Below are positions 45,595 through 54,848 of a stretch of DNA of 64,000 nucleotides, in pieces. Made by a program: the position numbers and the translations under genes. Within the stretch, counting starts at the first letter, position 1. Each line of letters starts with the position of its first letter. The notes under the pieces were generated by a model. It did not search any database. It had not been told where the DNA came from and was given only the letters and a program-made list of their open reading frames with translations. The stretch is from Paucisalibacillus globulus (lineage in GTDB: Bacteria > Bacillota > Bacilli > Bacillales > Amphibacillaceae), in the NCBI RefSeq assembly GCF_900184735.1, contig NZ_LT855386.1:394988-458987 (forward strand), read 5' to 3'.

Positions 45595-46305
45595 CTATTT
45601 CACGTCCCTTCTCATAAAGTCTATCATTCCAACTAAATATATGGCTAAGCCTACAGCCAATCCTAGGCACACATTAATTATTGGCTCATCCCACTGATTA
45701 TCCAGGGATGGCCATTTCCAAATCAACCAATCCGGTAGAAAGTAAGCCATGTACGACAAAATCACTCCAAATATTCCAAGGGTGATGGGAATTCCCTGAT
45801 TTTTACTCACTAAGGCAACCCACAACTGCAAGCCTAGAACAGGTAGAGATGCAAAGAAAGTATAAAAACAGTATTTAATTAAGTCCAGATATGGTATTCC
45901 ACCATCAAGCCCTAGGAACATACCAAAACCTAAAGAGAATAGGGTTAATAGACAAGTTGAAACCACCAATAATATAGCTAGAGTCGTATATTTAGATAAA
46001 TAGACACCCCACTTTGTTACAGGTAAAGCAATAACTTGCTTCCAAGCGTTTGTCTCATTTTCAATGCTAGCCATAAAAGAAGTCAAAATCACTATTCCGA
46101 GTATTAGTGCAAATGGTGTAAATGCAATAACATTCCGGATATAATAAAACCAGCTGTATATATCCTGCTGAATAAACCAATCTTTACGTAAACCATAGTT
46201 AACCATTTGTAATGCTACAACACCAAACGGTCCTAAAACTGTTAAAAACCATATTCCCTTCCTTCTAATCTTCATAAAATCAGTACGGATGAGTTTTCCA
46301 ATCAT
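45595..46305 (-). CDS. ABC transporter permease (lantibiotic-immunity type)
   Basis: 236 aa with six membrane helices. MIGKLIRTDFMKIRRKGIW and the common ENETNAWKQVIALPVTKWGVYLSKY segment mark it as paralogous to the next permease (MutE/MutG-type pair). Its ATG overlaps the ATPase stop by 4 bases. Confidence 0.87.
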   Translation of the reverse strand: MIGKLIRTDFMKIRRKGIWFLTVLGPFGVVALQMVNYGLRKDWFIQQDIYSWFYYIRNVIAFTPFALILGIVILTSFMASIENETNAWKQVIALPVTKWGVYLSKYTTLAILLVVSTCLLTLFSLGFGMFLGLDGGIPYLDLIKYCFYTFFASLPVLGLQLWVALVSKNQGIPITLGIFGVILSYMAYFLPDWLIWKWPSLDNQWDEPIINVCLGLAVGLAIYLVGMIDFMRRDVK

Positions 46306-47213
46306 AATCCTCTCTCCTCCGCTGTCATTTGTAGGAATGTACTTTCTAATGAACGTTTCTCTTCCTCAATTCGGTAAACAGAAATATTATTCTCTACTAG
46401 TACACGAACTATATTTGCTATATCCTCATCGTGATGTTCCGGTAAGGTAATGCTATCGATTGAAAAGTCGGCTTTCATACCATTTGAAATTAATATGCGG
46501 TTTGCCCTCTCATAATCATTAACCTTAAGTGAAATCTTCTTCTGTGATTGTCTACGCATCACATCAATTGTATCTTGGAAAATCATCTTTCCTTTGGAAA
46601 TTACCCCAACATGGTCTGCAATCTGATCAATTTCTGATAATAAATGGCTCGATATTAAAATCGTCATTCCTTCTTCTTTAGATAAACGCTTGATCAGATT
46701 TCTTATTTCAATAATTCCAGAGGGGTCTAGTCCATTAGTTGGTTCATCCAGGATTAACAACTCTGGTTTGTTTAACAAGGAACTAGCTATTCCCAATCTT
46801 TGCTTCATTCCTAGGGAGAATCCTTTAACTTTTTTATTGGTCACTTCTGACAGACGAACAATTTCTAACACATCTGCTATTCGCTTTTTAGGAACCCCGT
46901 ATATTTTCCGTATTGTTTCTAAATTTTCATAGGCTGTTAGGTGTGGATAGTAAGACGGATTTTCAACTAGTGAACCAACCTTTTTCAAGATTCCTATTCG
47001 CTCTCTTTTTAAATCCTTCCCAAATACTTTTATATTTCCTAAAGTTGGCTCCATTAACCCTAGCAACATTCGTATTGTCGTTGTCTTCCCTGCCCCATTT
47101 GGTCCTAAAAATCCATAAATCTCCCCTTTTGGGATCCTCAAATCCACGGCCTCTACTGCGTATTCTTTTCCAAATCGCTTTGTTAACTTGTTCGTTTCAA
47201 CTATATATTCCAT
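46302..47213 (-). CDS. ABC transporter ATP-binding protein (BcrA/lantibiotic-immunity type)
   Basis: 303 aa. Walker A GPNGAGKTT (37-45), signature SLGMKQRLGIA, Walker B LLILDEPTNGLDPSG, H-loop SSHLLSE. The Q-loop glutamine is replaced by Glu in SLVENPSYYPHLTAYENL, the E-loop feature reported for lantibiotic and bacitracin immunity transporters. The C-terminal ~90 residues are the usual BcrA extension. A two-component system lies upstream across a repeat, the usual regulator of such pumps. Confidence 0.92.
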   Translation of the reverse strand: MEYIVETNKLTKRFGKEYAVEAVDLRIPKGEIYGFLGPNGAGKTTTIRMLLGLMEPTLGNIKVFGKDLKRERIGILKKVGSLVENPSYYPHLTAYENLETIRKIYGVPKKRIADVLEIVRLSEVTNKKVKGFSLGMKQRLGIASSLLNKPELLILDEPTNGLDPSGIIEIRNLIKRLSKEEGMTILISSHLLSEIDQIADHVGVISKGKMIFQDTIDVMRRQSQKKISLKVNDYERANRILISNGMKADFSIDSITLPEHHDEDIANIVRVLVENNISVYRIEEEKRSLESTFLQMTAEERGL

Positions 47214-47344
47214 TTCTTATCACCTCTATCTTAAGGATAAGTTACGAAGGTTAAAACTACGTCTTGAGTTAGTTTAAATTTTGTTTAAAAAAGGCTATTT
47301 TCCAAATGATTGTTATATTTCAGGATAGCACCTAACAAATAGTA

Positions 47345-47840
47345 TGTTAGAAACTGTGCGGTAACCACTGCTAATCTCAAAAAATAAATGGGTATAGTGG
47401 TATGATTCTGCTCCGGCAGAATACTCCGCTTTCCACGGGCACGGCCTCAGCCTCCTCGCGGAAAGTTCACCGCTGCGGGGTCTTCGGACACGTGCTATTC
47501 CCGTAGGACAAGGTAGGCTTCGGCAGCATAATCATCATCGCACGAAGAAAATTGCTCTTTATTTTCGAGGAGTCTCCGTATTCTGCCTGCGCTGGTTTAG
47601 TATTCTAATTATTGTTAGTTATTGATCATATTTTTGGATTTAAGTGGTTCTATTGCCCTTAATTACTTATTACTAGCGAAGGAAATACACGGAGACTCCT
47701 GCGGGAGGATAGGCATCGGTGAGACCCCGCAGTGCGATAGCACGAGGAGGCTCACCAGCCGCCCGCGGAAAGCGGAGTGTATTTCCGTAGCGAGTATGTT
47801 GCGCTAACCAAAATAATTATTTACCGCACAGTTTCTATCA
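47345..47840. repeat. Modular GC-rich intergenic repeat, copy B
   Basis: It runs from TTAGAAACTGTGCGG to the inverse CCGCACAGTTTCTATCA. Module 1 comes first (outer arms GGCAGAATAC ... GTATTCTGCC), then an AT-rich linker nearly identical to that of copy D, then module 2 (GGAAATACAC ... GTGTATTTCC). Module 1 holds the optional AGGCTTCGGCAGCATAATC segment; module 2 lacks the optional segment seen in A and D. It lies between the histidine kinase and the ABC genes. Confidence 0.87.
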
Positions 47841-47866
47841 AATGCAATTAAATGAACGAGAACAAA

Positions 47867-47914
47867 CTAAAAAAAGAAGCAGATAGAGGGCTTTATCCTC
47901 TTCTGCTTCTTTTA
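47867..47914 (-). terminator. Terminator of the two-component operon
   Basis: Minus-strand stem AAGAAGCAGA-AGAGG / CCTCT-A-TCTGCTTCTT followed by a T run. It ends the regulator-kinase transcript before copy B. Confidence 0.88.
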
Positions 47915-47936
47915 ACTCATTTTTAAGGTTGATTCC

Positions 47937-49283
47937 TCACTTAAAGCGAATAATCTTAATTATTGTTCCATCTTCACTTGATTGAACTTCCCAGTCTAAT
48001 TCCATTCCTTTGACCATCATGTCAACAATTGTTAATCCAATTCCAGCACCTTTTTCATTGGACTCCTGTGACAATCCTGGACCATGGTCTATAATCAATA
48101 TAGCATCATACTGTTCATTAGATACTGTTTTGATCCCAAGGTATTTTCCCTTTTTGGCATGTCGTAATACATTCTGAAGAAGGTTGTCCAATATTCTTCC
48201 CATCCAGATTGGGTCTACCTTCCATACTCCCAATGATTCCAATGACACATCTATTTCAAAGGATTCCTTTTCAAAAACGGGATACCAGGTTGCTGCGGAT
48301 TCCCTCAAAAAACGGGTTATATCTATTTCAGTTGGGTCATACTTGTACTTACTTGCCATCAGTAATGTGTAGGACATTAAGTTTTCAATTAAGCGATCAA
48401 TAGCAGAAATGGATACTTCTATCGCTTTAACAGCTTGCCTTCCCTCATCTGACAATTTCTCTTGCATAATTGAATAGGTTTGAGCACGTACTTTTGTCAA
48501 CGGTGTTCTAAGGTCGTGCGATAAATTTGCAATTAGCTCTCTTCTAAGTTGTTCTTCCCTTATTTCCCGTAATCGACTTTCACTCAGCTCATCTACCATT
48601 GTGTTATAGGATTTTTCAAGTTCGCCAATCTCATCTTCCTTTTTTATTACCACCTTTATAGGTAACCCATCAACATCACGAATTCCCATAGATTCCTGAA
48701 ACTCCAATAATCGCTTCTGTATACTTCGGAAAAACAAAAATGAAACGACAATGAAAAGAAGCACAAAAATAAATACACCAGCAATTATTAGTCCACCATA
48801 TTTTTGGGAAGCTTGTAATATTGGTGGCCCAAATGCAGTTCTAGGGATTTCAAAAACAATAAAGCCATTTACATCTTTGTTATCAAGAAAAGCGACGACT
48901 GTGAATGGATCTCCATTGTATCGCTCTTTTAAAAAAGAAGCCGTATAAACAGAAGTCCACTGAACAGGTAATTCTGCCATAGTATTACTTTCGATTACTA
49001 ATCTGCCATCTCCATCAACCCAGAACATACCTGCCTCAGGGTAAATCTCTTTCCATTTTTTGAAGAGATTATGAATATTAACTTCATTAACTTGCTGAAT
49101 TCGATTTGCATCTTCATGCCATTTAATTTCTACTTCATTAGCATCAATATCTTCATCTTCTTGCATATTAAATCCAAAAATTGCAACTGATCCTACTAGT
49201 AAATACGCGAGTTGTACAACAATGATAGCAACAATAATGATAAGCATATATTTAGCTAGTAGTGACTTCATAAACCGTTTCAT
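47937..49283 (-). CDS. Sensor histidine kinase
   Basis: 448 aa. Membrane helices at about 11-35 and 164-185 flank a ~125-residue extracellular sensor. A HAMP-like linker is followed by HisKA with His256 (NLSHDLRTPLTK) and a HATPase_c domain (NLLQNVLRHAKKG ... DHGPGLS ... GAGIGLTIV). It overlaps the response regulator stop by 4 bases. It probably senses a cell-envelope-acting compound and drives the neighbouring ABC pump (inference from gene order). Confidence 0.93.
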   Translation of the reverse strand: MKRFMKSLLAKYMLIIIVAIIVVQLAYLLVGSVAIFGFNMQEDEDIDANEVEIKWHEDANRIQQVNEVNIHNLFKKWKEIYPEAGMFWVDGDGRLVIESNTMAELPVQWTSVYTASFLKERYNGDPFTVVAFLDNKDVNGFIVFEIPRTAFGPPILQASQKYGGLIIAGVFIFVLLFIVVSFLFFRSIQKRLLEFQESMGIRDVDGLPIKVVIKKEDEIGELEKSYNTMVDELSESRLREIREEQLRRELIANLSHDLRTPLTKVRAQTYSIMQEKLSDEGRQAVKAIEVSISAIDRLIENLMSYTLLMASKYKYDPTEIDITRFLRESAATWYPVFEKESFEIDVSLESLGVWKVDPIWMGRILDNLLQNVLRHAKKGKYLGIKTVSNEQYDAILIIDHGPGLSQESNEKGAGIGLTIVDMMVKGMELDWEVQSSEDGTIIKIIRFK

Positions 49284-49948
49284 AGTTTCACCCGGTATCC
49301 AATGCCACGAATTGTTTCAATAATGGTTGGAGAAGCTGGGTTCTTTTCAATTTTTTCTCTTAAGTAACGAATATGTACCATTAGGGTCTTATCTCCATCC
49401 ATATACTTATCACCCCAAACACCTTCATACAACTGTTCTTTTGTTAATATTTGATTAAGGTGCTTTATGAAGAATTGAAATAGATGATATTGTTTTCCTG
49501 TCAATTGGATTTCTTCTTGTGTTTCCTTGTGAATAATTCTTCCATCTTTTGTATGTACAATTAAATGTTGAATCTCCATCTCTTCATCTTGCTTTTGATA
49601 TCTCCTAAGTAATACTTCAACTCGAGCAAAAAGCTCATCCGGATGAAAAGGTTTGGTCAAATAATCATCTGCAAAGTCCAACCCCTCAATTTTATCTTCA
49701 ACAGAAGTTCGGGCAGATAGCATTAAAATAGGCAGATCAGGGTAATCCTTTTTTATTCTTCTTCCTATAGAAAAACCATCTAACCCTGGTAGCATGACAT
49801 CTAAGATCACCACATCAACCGTTGGAATATATTTTTCTATACCTTCCCCACTTGTTAGCCAATGAACCTGATGTCCGCGCTCCGTTAAATCTTTTGATAC
49901 CCATTGCCCTATTTCTCTTTCATCTTCTATGTACAGAACCCTTGCCAA
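49280..49948 (-). CDS. OmpR-family response regulator
   Basis: 222 aa. Receiver domain with acidic pocket E8/D9, phospho-acceptor Asp50 (VILDVMLPG) and the lysine in LTKPF; winged-helix domain from about 125 (VWGDKYMDGDKTLMVHIRYLREKIE ... IRGIGYRV). First gene of the two-component operon. Confidence 0.95.
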   Translation of the reverse strand: MARVLYIEDEREIGQWVSKDLTERGHQVHWLTSGEGIEKYIPTVDVVILDVMLPGLDGFSIGRRIKKDYPDLPILMLSARTSVEDKIEGLDFADDYLTKPFHPDELFARVEVLLRRYQKQDEEMEIQHLIVHTKDGRIIHKETQEEIQLTGKQYHLFQFFIKHLNQILTKEQLYEGVWGDKYMDGDKTLMVHIRYLREKIEKNPASPTIIETIRGIGYRVKL

Positions 49949-50078
49949 TTAGCATCAACCTCTCTTATAAAACAAATTACATCCTTCTATTAATATAGTA
50001 CTACATAAATAATAGTTCATAGAAATTAGAATGTTTTTTAAAATAATCTCGCGATACGTTGAGGATAATTTTTCAAAT

Positions 50079-50107
50079 TAAAAAACTCGCTAATTAAAAG
50101 CGAGTTT
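50079..50107 (-). terminator. Terminator of the DinB-like gene
   Basis: Minus-strand stem AAACTCGCT/AGCGAGTTT, 7-base loop, then TTT. Confidence 0.85.
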
Positions 50108-50111
50108 CCAG

Positions 50112-50567
50112 TTATTCTGCATCATAAACCTGTTTCATGGTCTTTATCTTTCCTAATAGCTCCGCTTCACGGTGTGATAGCATAATCAAAAGATCACCAT
50201 GTGTTTCAACATGACCATGTGGTACTTTGAATTTAACTTCTGATTTCCAAAAAAGTTCATCAAAGTTATTAATTCTATTTTGTTGGTCTTCTAGATGTCC
50301 CAATAATTCCTCAAGACTTGGTACCTCTTTAGTCCAATCTGAAGCTTTTATATCGGTACTAAAAAGTTCTCGGTATTGATCAGGTAATTTAAAAGAATTC
50401 TTGCTAACAAACAGTAGTTTTTCATTCATCAATAAAGAATTCCCTATATACCAACGAATGGTATTATCAAAGTATTTAGATTCACGGTCTACTATAGCCT
50501 CATCCAACTCTCCTAAAAAGGTAAGTAAAGATGTTCTTGTAAGATTGAATTGTTTAAGAACTGACAT
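50112..50567 (-). CDS. DinB-like helical protein
   Basis: 151 aa, all-helical, with a C-terminal HVETHGDLLIMLSHREAELLGKIK. Histidines in HGHVETHGD and SHRE suggest a DinB-type metal site, but the family match is by pattern only. An AGGAGGAAAA site precedes the ATG. It is monocistronic with its own terminator. Function unknown. Confidence 0.65.
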   Translation of the reverse strand: MSVLKQFNLTRTSLLTFLGELDEAIVDRESKYFDNTIRWYIGNSLLMNEKLLFVSKNSFKLPDQYRELFSTDIKASDWTKEVPSLEELLGHLEDQQNRINNFDELFWKSEVKFKVPHGHVETHGDLLIMLSHREAELLGKIKTMKQVYDAE

Positions 50568-50616
50568 ATTTTTTTCCTCCTTCTAACCACTATAGTATAT
50601 AGGAATCCAGTAACAA

Positions 50617-50655
50617 ATAAAAGAGATGTGACTGCGCTGTGCAGGTCACATCTCT
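50617..50655 (-). terminator. Terminator of the 3D-domain gene
   Basis: Minus-strand stem AGAGATGTGAC/GTCACATCTCT, ~12-base loop, then TTTTATTTG. Confidence 0.88.
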
Positions 50656-50665
50656 ATTGAAAAAA

Positions 50666-51805
50666 CTATTCAATGGTTACTTTCACTCTACGAACGCCCC
50701 ATTTTAGAGCCTCAGCTCGATTAGGAACGAAGATATCAATCTTATTGCCTTTTATTGCTGATCCAATATCACCAGCTATAGCATATCCATAACCCTCTAC
50801 ATAAACAACTGAGCCTAATGGAATCACAGATGGATCAACAGCTATTACCTTTGAATCTGGATTGTCAATCAAATTAATTCCAGTATGGGTAATTCCTGAG
50901 CACCCTTTACAGTTTGCTGTATATGCTGTAGCTGTTACGGTAAATGTTTTTCCTGCTACTTGTTTTAAAGGTTTTTGACTTTGACCTGACTCTTTAGAAT
51001 TACTTGATTTTTTAGCCATAAGTGCAAGTTCTCGTTCCTTTTTCTTTCTTGCTTCTTCATCCGCAATTTGTTTCTTGACATCGGATTCGACACGTGCAAG
51101 GCTACTATCTTCCTTCTTTAACTTATCGATAATAGCTAATAAGTCTTTTTGCTTTGACTCTAGAGAATCTCTTCTTACTTCATTCTGCTGTTGTTGTTCT
51201 TCAACTAGTGCTAGAGTCTTCTCCTGTTCGAGCTTCATCTCATTTAAGTTATCAAGTTTATCTAATGAAAGTAACTTTTTCTCTTCGACAGATTTTATAT
51301 CCGACTCTAAATTCTTGATTAGATCTGTGTCTGATTGAGTTATCGTGTTTACCATCGTTACTCTACTTATAAAATCACTAAAACTTTGTGCTCCAAATAA
51401 TACTTCAAGGTAATTAATAGAGCCACCTGATTTTTGGTAGGAAGACATTCTTTCTGTTAATATATCTTGACGTTTCTCAATATCAGCTTCCAATTCCTTA
51501 ATTTCTTCTTGTAGTTTACCTATTTCAACAATAGTATCCGTAATCTTGCCTTCTGTTTGATCTATTAATTCTTGATTTTTGGAGATTTCCTCATTCACCT
51601 GATTAATCTCTTGATTTAACTCATCTATTTCAGTCATAATAGAATCTATTTGTGCTTGTGCACCTGAAAGGTTTTTCTGGATTTGATTACGTTGTTCTTT
51701 AATATCTTGTAACTTATCTTTTCCTTCTGCAAAAACTTGAATACTACCAAATGCACTTCCGAAAATAATTGAAATAGCTAAGGTAATTACAGTTAATCTT
51801 CTCAA
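50666..51805 (-). CDS. Secreted coiled-coil / 3D-domain protein
   Basis: 379 aa. Signal peptide (LTVITLAISIIFGSAFG, cut near VFA-EGK). A long coiled coil at about 28-265 resembles the PcsB/CwlO-type N-terminal domain, which controls peptidoglycan hydrolases. A Ser/Lys linker leads to a C-terminal 3D domain (FTVTATAYTANC ... VIAVDPSVIPLGSVVYVEGYG ... AGDIGSAIKGNKIDIFV) with its three aspartates, as in MltA-like lytic transglycosylases and YocH. It probably acts in cell-wall turnover. Confidence 0.88.
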   Translation of the reverse strand: MRRLTVITLAISIIFGSAFGSIQVFAEGKDKLQDIKEQRNQIQKNLSGAQAQIDSIMTEIDELNQEINQVNEEISKNQELIDQTEGKITDTIVEIGKLQEEIKELEADIEKRQDILTERMSSYQKSGGSINYLEVLFGAQSFSDFISRVTMVNTITQSDTDLIKNLESDIKSVEEKKLLSLDKLDNLNEMKLEQEKTLALVEEQQQQNEVRRDSLESKQKDLLAIIDKLKKEDSSLARVESDVKKQIADEEARKKKERELALMAKKSSNSKESGQSQKPLKQVAGKTFTVTATAYTANCKGCSGITHTGINLIDNPDSKVIAVDPSVIPLGSVVYVEGYGYAIAGDIGSAIKGNKIDIFVPNRAEALKWGVRRVKVTIE

Positions 51806-52006
51806 CTTTTTCCCCTGCTTTCTGTTTATCTACTATAAAACATGTCCATTCTATCAAGGAGAATTATAACATTGCTAGATTTCGTACACTTTAGCGTCAT
51901 ATTACAAGTTTATTTCATATATTAAGAGCAGCCACTAATATTGGTCCTATTTTTTTAATAATTTCAAATTAGGTGATATTAGTAAATTATTTCAATCCAT
52001 GGTCAA

Positions 52007-52045
52007 AATTAAAAGGAAGAAAACTTCATGTGAAGTTTTCTTCCT
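52007..52045 (-). terminator. Perfect 15-bp terminator left of repeat copy C
   Basis: AGGAAGAAAACTTCA and its exact complement with a 2-base loop; the minus strand continues TTTAATTTTG. The only minus-strand gene reading into it is at 52383-52658, on the far side of copy C. Confidence 0.8.
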
Positions 52046-52088
52046 CTATATTACAAAGGCTCTCTTAATATATACAATTTGTCACTAT

Positions 52089-52328
52089 TGATAGAAACTG
52101 CGCGGCTAATAATCTAATTTGGGAGCAACATACCCGCTACGGAAATACACTCCGCTTTCCTCGAGGAGGCTGAGGCCAGGCCCATGGCAAGGTAGACACT
52201 GCGACGGTCTTTTCGAGCAGATGTCGCCCCTGTGCTGGCAGTAAAAGCGGAGTATTCTGCCGGAGCGGTAACATACCACTATCCCGACTTAATTATGGGA
52301 GTTAACAGTCTACCGCGCAGTTACTAAT
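52089..52328. repeat. Modular GC-rich repeat, copy C (short chimeric copy)
   Basis: It begins TGATAGAAACTGCGCGG and ends CCGCGCAGTTACTAATA. The left half matches the module-2 edge (CCGCTACGGAAATACACTCC); the right half matches the module-1 edge (GCGGAGTATTCTGCCGGAGCGG). The linker and one half of each module are missing, so it looks like a deletion between modules. It separates the 91-aa gene from its likely terminator. Confidence 0.83.
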
Positions 52329-52382
52329 ATACTATTTGTTAGAACAATACGAGATAAACAACAATTCTTTAGAAAATAGCTA

Positions 52383-52658
52383 TTACAATACATCATTAAT
52401 ATTTTGCTGGGCTTCTTGTACTTGTTGCCTTATATCGTGCAAGGATTCAAAAGCCTGCTGGAATTGTGAGTTCTCTGTAGCTTCTTTTCCAGCTTGATTT
52501 TGAACCGCTCGTAGTTCACTTTCAGCCTGATTTAGTGCATTCTCTGCTTGTTCGAGGGTTTGTAAATCTTGTCCACCTGCTTGAATCACAGCTTCCTGCG
52601 CTTCTTTTAACATTCTAGATGCCTGTTGCAATTTTTCATGTAAATTTAGATAAGCCAT
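52383..52658 (-). CDS. 91-aa helical, Gln/Glu-rich hypothetical protein
   Basis: An all-helical, Ala/Gln/Glu-rich protein with heptad-like spacing (LHEKLQQASRMLKEAQEAV ... LEQAENALNQAESELRAV ... QVQEAQQNINDVL), probably a coiled-coil bundle. ACGGAGG precedes the ATG. No membrane segment, no cysteine, no recognised family. Confidence 0.7.
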   Translation of the reverse strand: MAYLNLHEKLQQASRMLKEAQEAVIQAGGQDLQTLEQAENALNQAESELRAVQNQAGKEATENSQFQQAFESLHDIRQQVQEAQQNINDVL

Positions 52659-52773
52659 TTCATTTACCTCCGTTACCTACAATTTCTACAAAATACTATC
52701 TATATTGTTCCAAACATCCATTTAAATATGTGCCCATATTATGTAGTAATTGTTTAACGGTAATAAAATGAAC

Positions 52774-54729
52774 TTATTGACAATGCATCATTTTTTCCGC
52801 TTCGTCCCACTTCACACTGTATCCTGCACCTTTTGAACAGAACACAGATGCCGATGTATACATCGGGTCAGATTCTTTATCATAGCCAATCTTCTCGATT
52901 ATTGCGGATTCATTATGGCAAATGTCATACCCAGCAAAATCTAACGAAATACTTCCTTTTCCCTTTGTATATGAGGCGAGTGTAGTAGTATAATCCATAA
53001 AAGTTGAAACTGGTACTTTCCCTGTTATTATAGCCTTATCGCCATCTGTCATTGGTGGTTCAAATGTCCCATGTGCAGTTTGGATGTCCGTCATTACTCT
53101 GCCCATCTGCTCTATTTCCACTTTGATATTAAATTGATAATAAGGTTCCAATAATCTATTTTTGGCTTTTTCTAATCCTTGACGTATCGCCCTAAAGGTT
53201 GCCTCTCGAAAATCACCACCATGAGTATGTCTATTATGGGCTCTGCCAGTTAGCAGTGTAATTTTAACATCTGTAAGCCCTGAACCAGTTAATAAACCAT
53301 GGTGATCCCGTTCATAAATATGCTGCTTGACCAAATTCTGTAACCCTAAAGATAAATGATCCGTATGACATGTACTTCTAAATTGGATACCGCTATTGCG
53401 TGGTGCTGGTTCAATCTTAAGATGAACTTCTGCATAATGCTTAAGCGGTTCAAAATGACCATACCCTGTCACAGTAGACTCAATCGTTTCCTTATATATA
53501 ATCTCAGGTTTTTCAAAATTAACCAGTAAGCCGAATCTTTCCAATACAACCTGCTTCAATACTTCAAGCTGAATCGTTCCCATCACATGGATATGGATTT
53601 GTTGTAACTTCTCCTCCCAGGAAACCATTAAAGAAGGGTCTTCCGAATCCAAGATCATAAAGTATTTCAAAGCTTCTTTTGCATTAACTTGCGATTCAAA
53701 GACTACCTTTGAACGGAGAGTGGGAATCATGTCAAAGCTCATTTTTTTAGCGGGTAACTTGCCAACTCCATCCCCGGTAGTAGCTTGTGACAATCCAATA
53801 ACAGCACAAAGTTCACCCGCACAAACTTGTTGAACCACTTCATATTGATTTCCATTATATTTTCTTATTTGTGTAATTTTTTCTGTAATTTTATTATCTA
53901 TATCGCCATAAACTACTTCATCACGAACTTTTAAAGTACCACTAATGACCTTAATAAATGTCAACCTTGTACCAGCATCTTCATAACGAATTTTATACAC
54001 CCGACCTGAAAGTTCTTCTTCTTTTTTATAATTAGTTGTTGTTAAATTATTTAACTTCTCTATAAAATCCTCGATGCCAATATCTTGTAATGCAGAACCA
54101 CTTAAACAAGGGAATAGAGTACATTCCTTAATCATATTTTTCATCGTATTAACCCACAATTCATGGTTAAAGCCATATTGCATATAATAGTCAAAGAGTT
54201 TCTCATCTCTTTCAGCCACAAATTCTATTACCTTTTCATCAAGCGAATCAGTAATTGAGACAGCATTCAAATTCAACACGTCACTTGTTAAGTTATTACG
54301 TATATCTGCTATTACCCTCTCAACATCCCCCCCTGTTCTATCAGTTTTATTGATAAAGAAGAATGTTGGAACATGGTGTTTATTCAACAATCTCCAGACC
54401 GTTTCTGTATGACCTTCAATACCTTCTACTGCACTTATAATGATGATAGCAAAATCCATAACTTGAATAGATCGCTCCATCTCCGGTGAAAAATCAACAT
54501 GCCCAGGTGTATCTAATAGGTAATATGTAGAATCTTTATAGTGAAATATTGCTTGATCTGCAAACACCGTTATTCCTCTTTGCTTTTCTATATCATGATT
54601 ATCGAGGAACGCACTCTGATGGTCTACTCTACCTCTATTACGTATTGCTTTTGTATGAAAAAGTAATTGCTCAGAGAAGGTTGTCTTTCCAGCATCAACA
54701 TGTGCTAATATTCCTATTGTTTTGTTCAT
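52774..54729 (-). CDS. TetM-like ribosomal-protection GTPase (EF-G-like)
   Basis: 651 aa. G1 AHVDAGKTT (9-17), G3 DTPGHVDF, G4 NKTD; EF-G-like domains follow with TDVKITLLTGRAHNRHTHGGDFREA. It belongs to the translational GTPases that free tetracycline-stalled ribosomes. The C-terminal CSKGAGYSVKWDEAEKMMH differs from TetM/TetO, so it is a divergent, probably intrinsic member; actual resistance is unproven. GGGGAG precedes the ATG. There is no room for a TetM-type long leader (about 85 bases to the next terminator). Confidence 0.85.
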   Translation of the reverse strand: MNKTIGILAHVDAGKTTFSEQLLFHTKAIRNRGRVDHQSAFLDNHDIEKQRGITVFADQAIFHYKDSTYYLLDTPGHVDFSPEMERSIQVMDFAIIIISAVEGIEGHTETVWRLLNKHHVPTFFFINKTDRTGGDVERVIADIRNNLTSDVLNLNAVSITDSLDEKVIEFVAERDEKLFDYYMQYGFNHELWVNTMKNMIKECTLFPCLSGSALQDIGIEDFIEKLNNLTTTNYKKEEELSGRVYKIRYEDAGTRLTFIKVISGTLKVRDEVVYGDIDNKITEKITQIRKYNGNQYEVVQQVCAGELCAVIGLSQATTGDGVGKLPAKKMSFDMIPTLRSKVVFESQVNAKEALKYFMILDSEDPSLMVSWEEKLQQIHIHVMGTIQLEVLKQVVLERFGLLVNFEKPEIIYKETIESTVTGYGHFEPLKHYAEVHLKIEPAPRNSGIQFRSTCHTDHLSLGLQNLVKQHIYERDHHGLLTGSGLTDVKITLLTGRAHNRHTHGGDFREATFRAIRQGLEKAKNRLLEPYYQFNIKVEIEQMGRVMTDIQTAHGTFEPPMTDGDKAIITGKVPVSTFMDYTTTLASYTKGKGSISLDFAGYDICHNESAIIEKIGYDKESDPMYTSASVFCSKGAGYSVKWDEAEKMMHCQ

Positions 54730-54814
54730 TATTAACTCCCCATAAATTTATTCTATAAAATATTATATCAGATTTAACCATAATCAAATTTCTATACATA
54801 AGCCATTAAACTAA

Positions 54815-54847
54815 CAAAAAAAAGAATCTGGTATTATCCCAGATTCT
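54815..54847 (-). terminator. Terminator of the flavin-enzyme operon
   Basis: Minus-strand stem AGAATCTGG/CCAGATTCT, 7-base loop, then eight T. Confidence 0.9.
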
Positions 54848-54848
54848 C

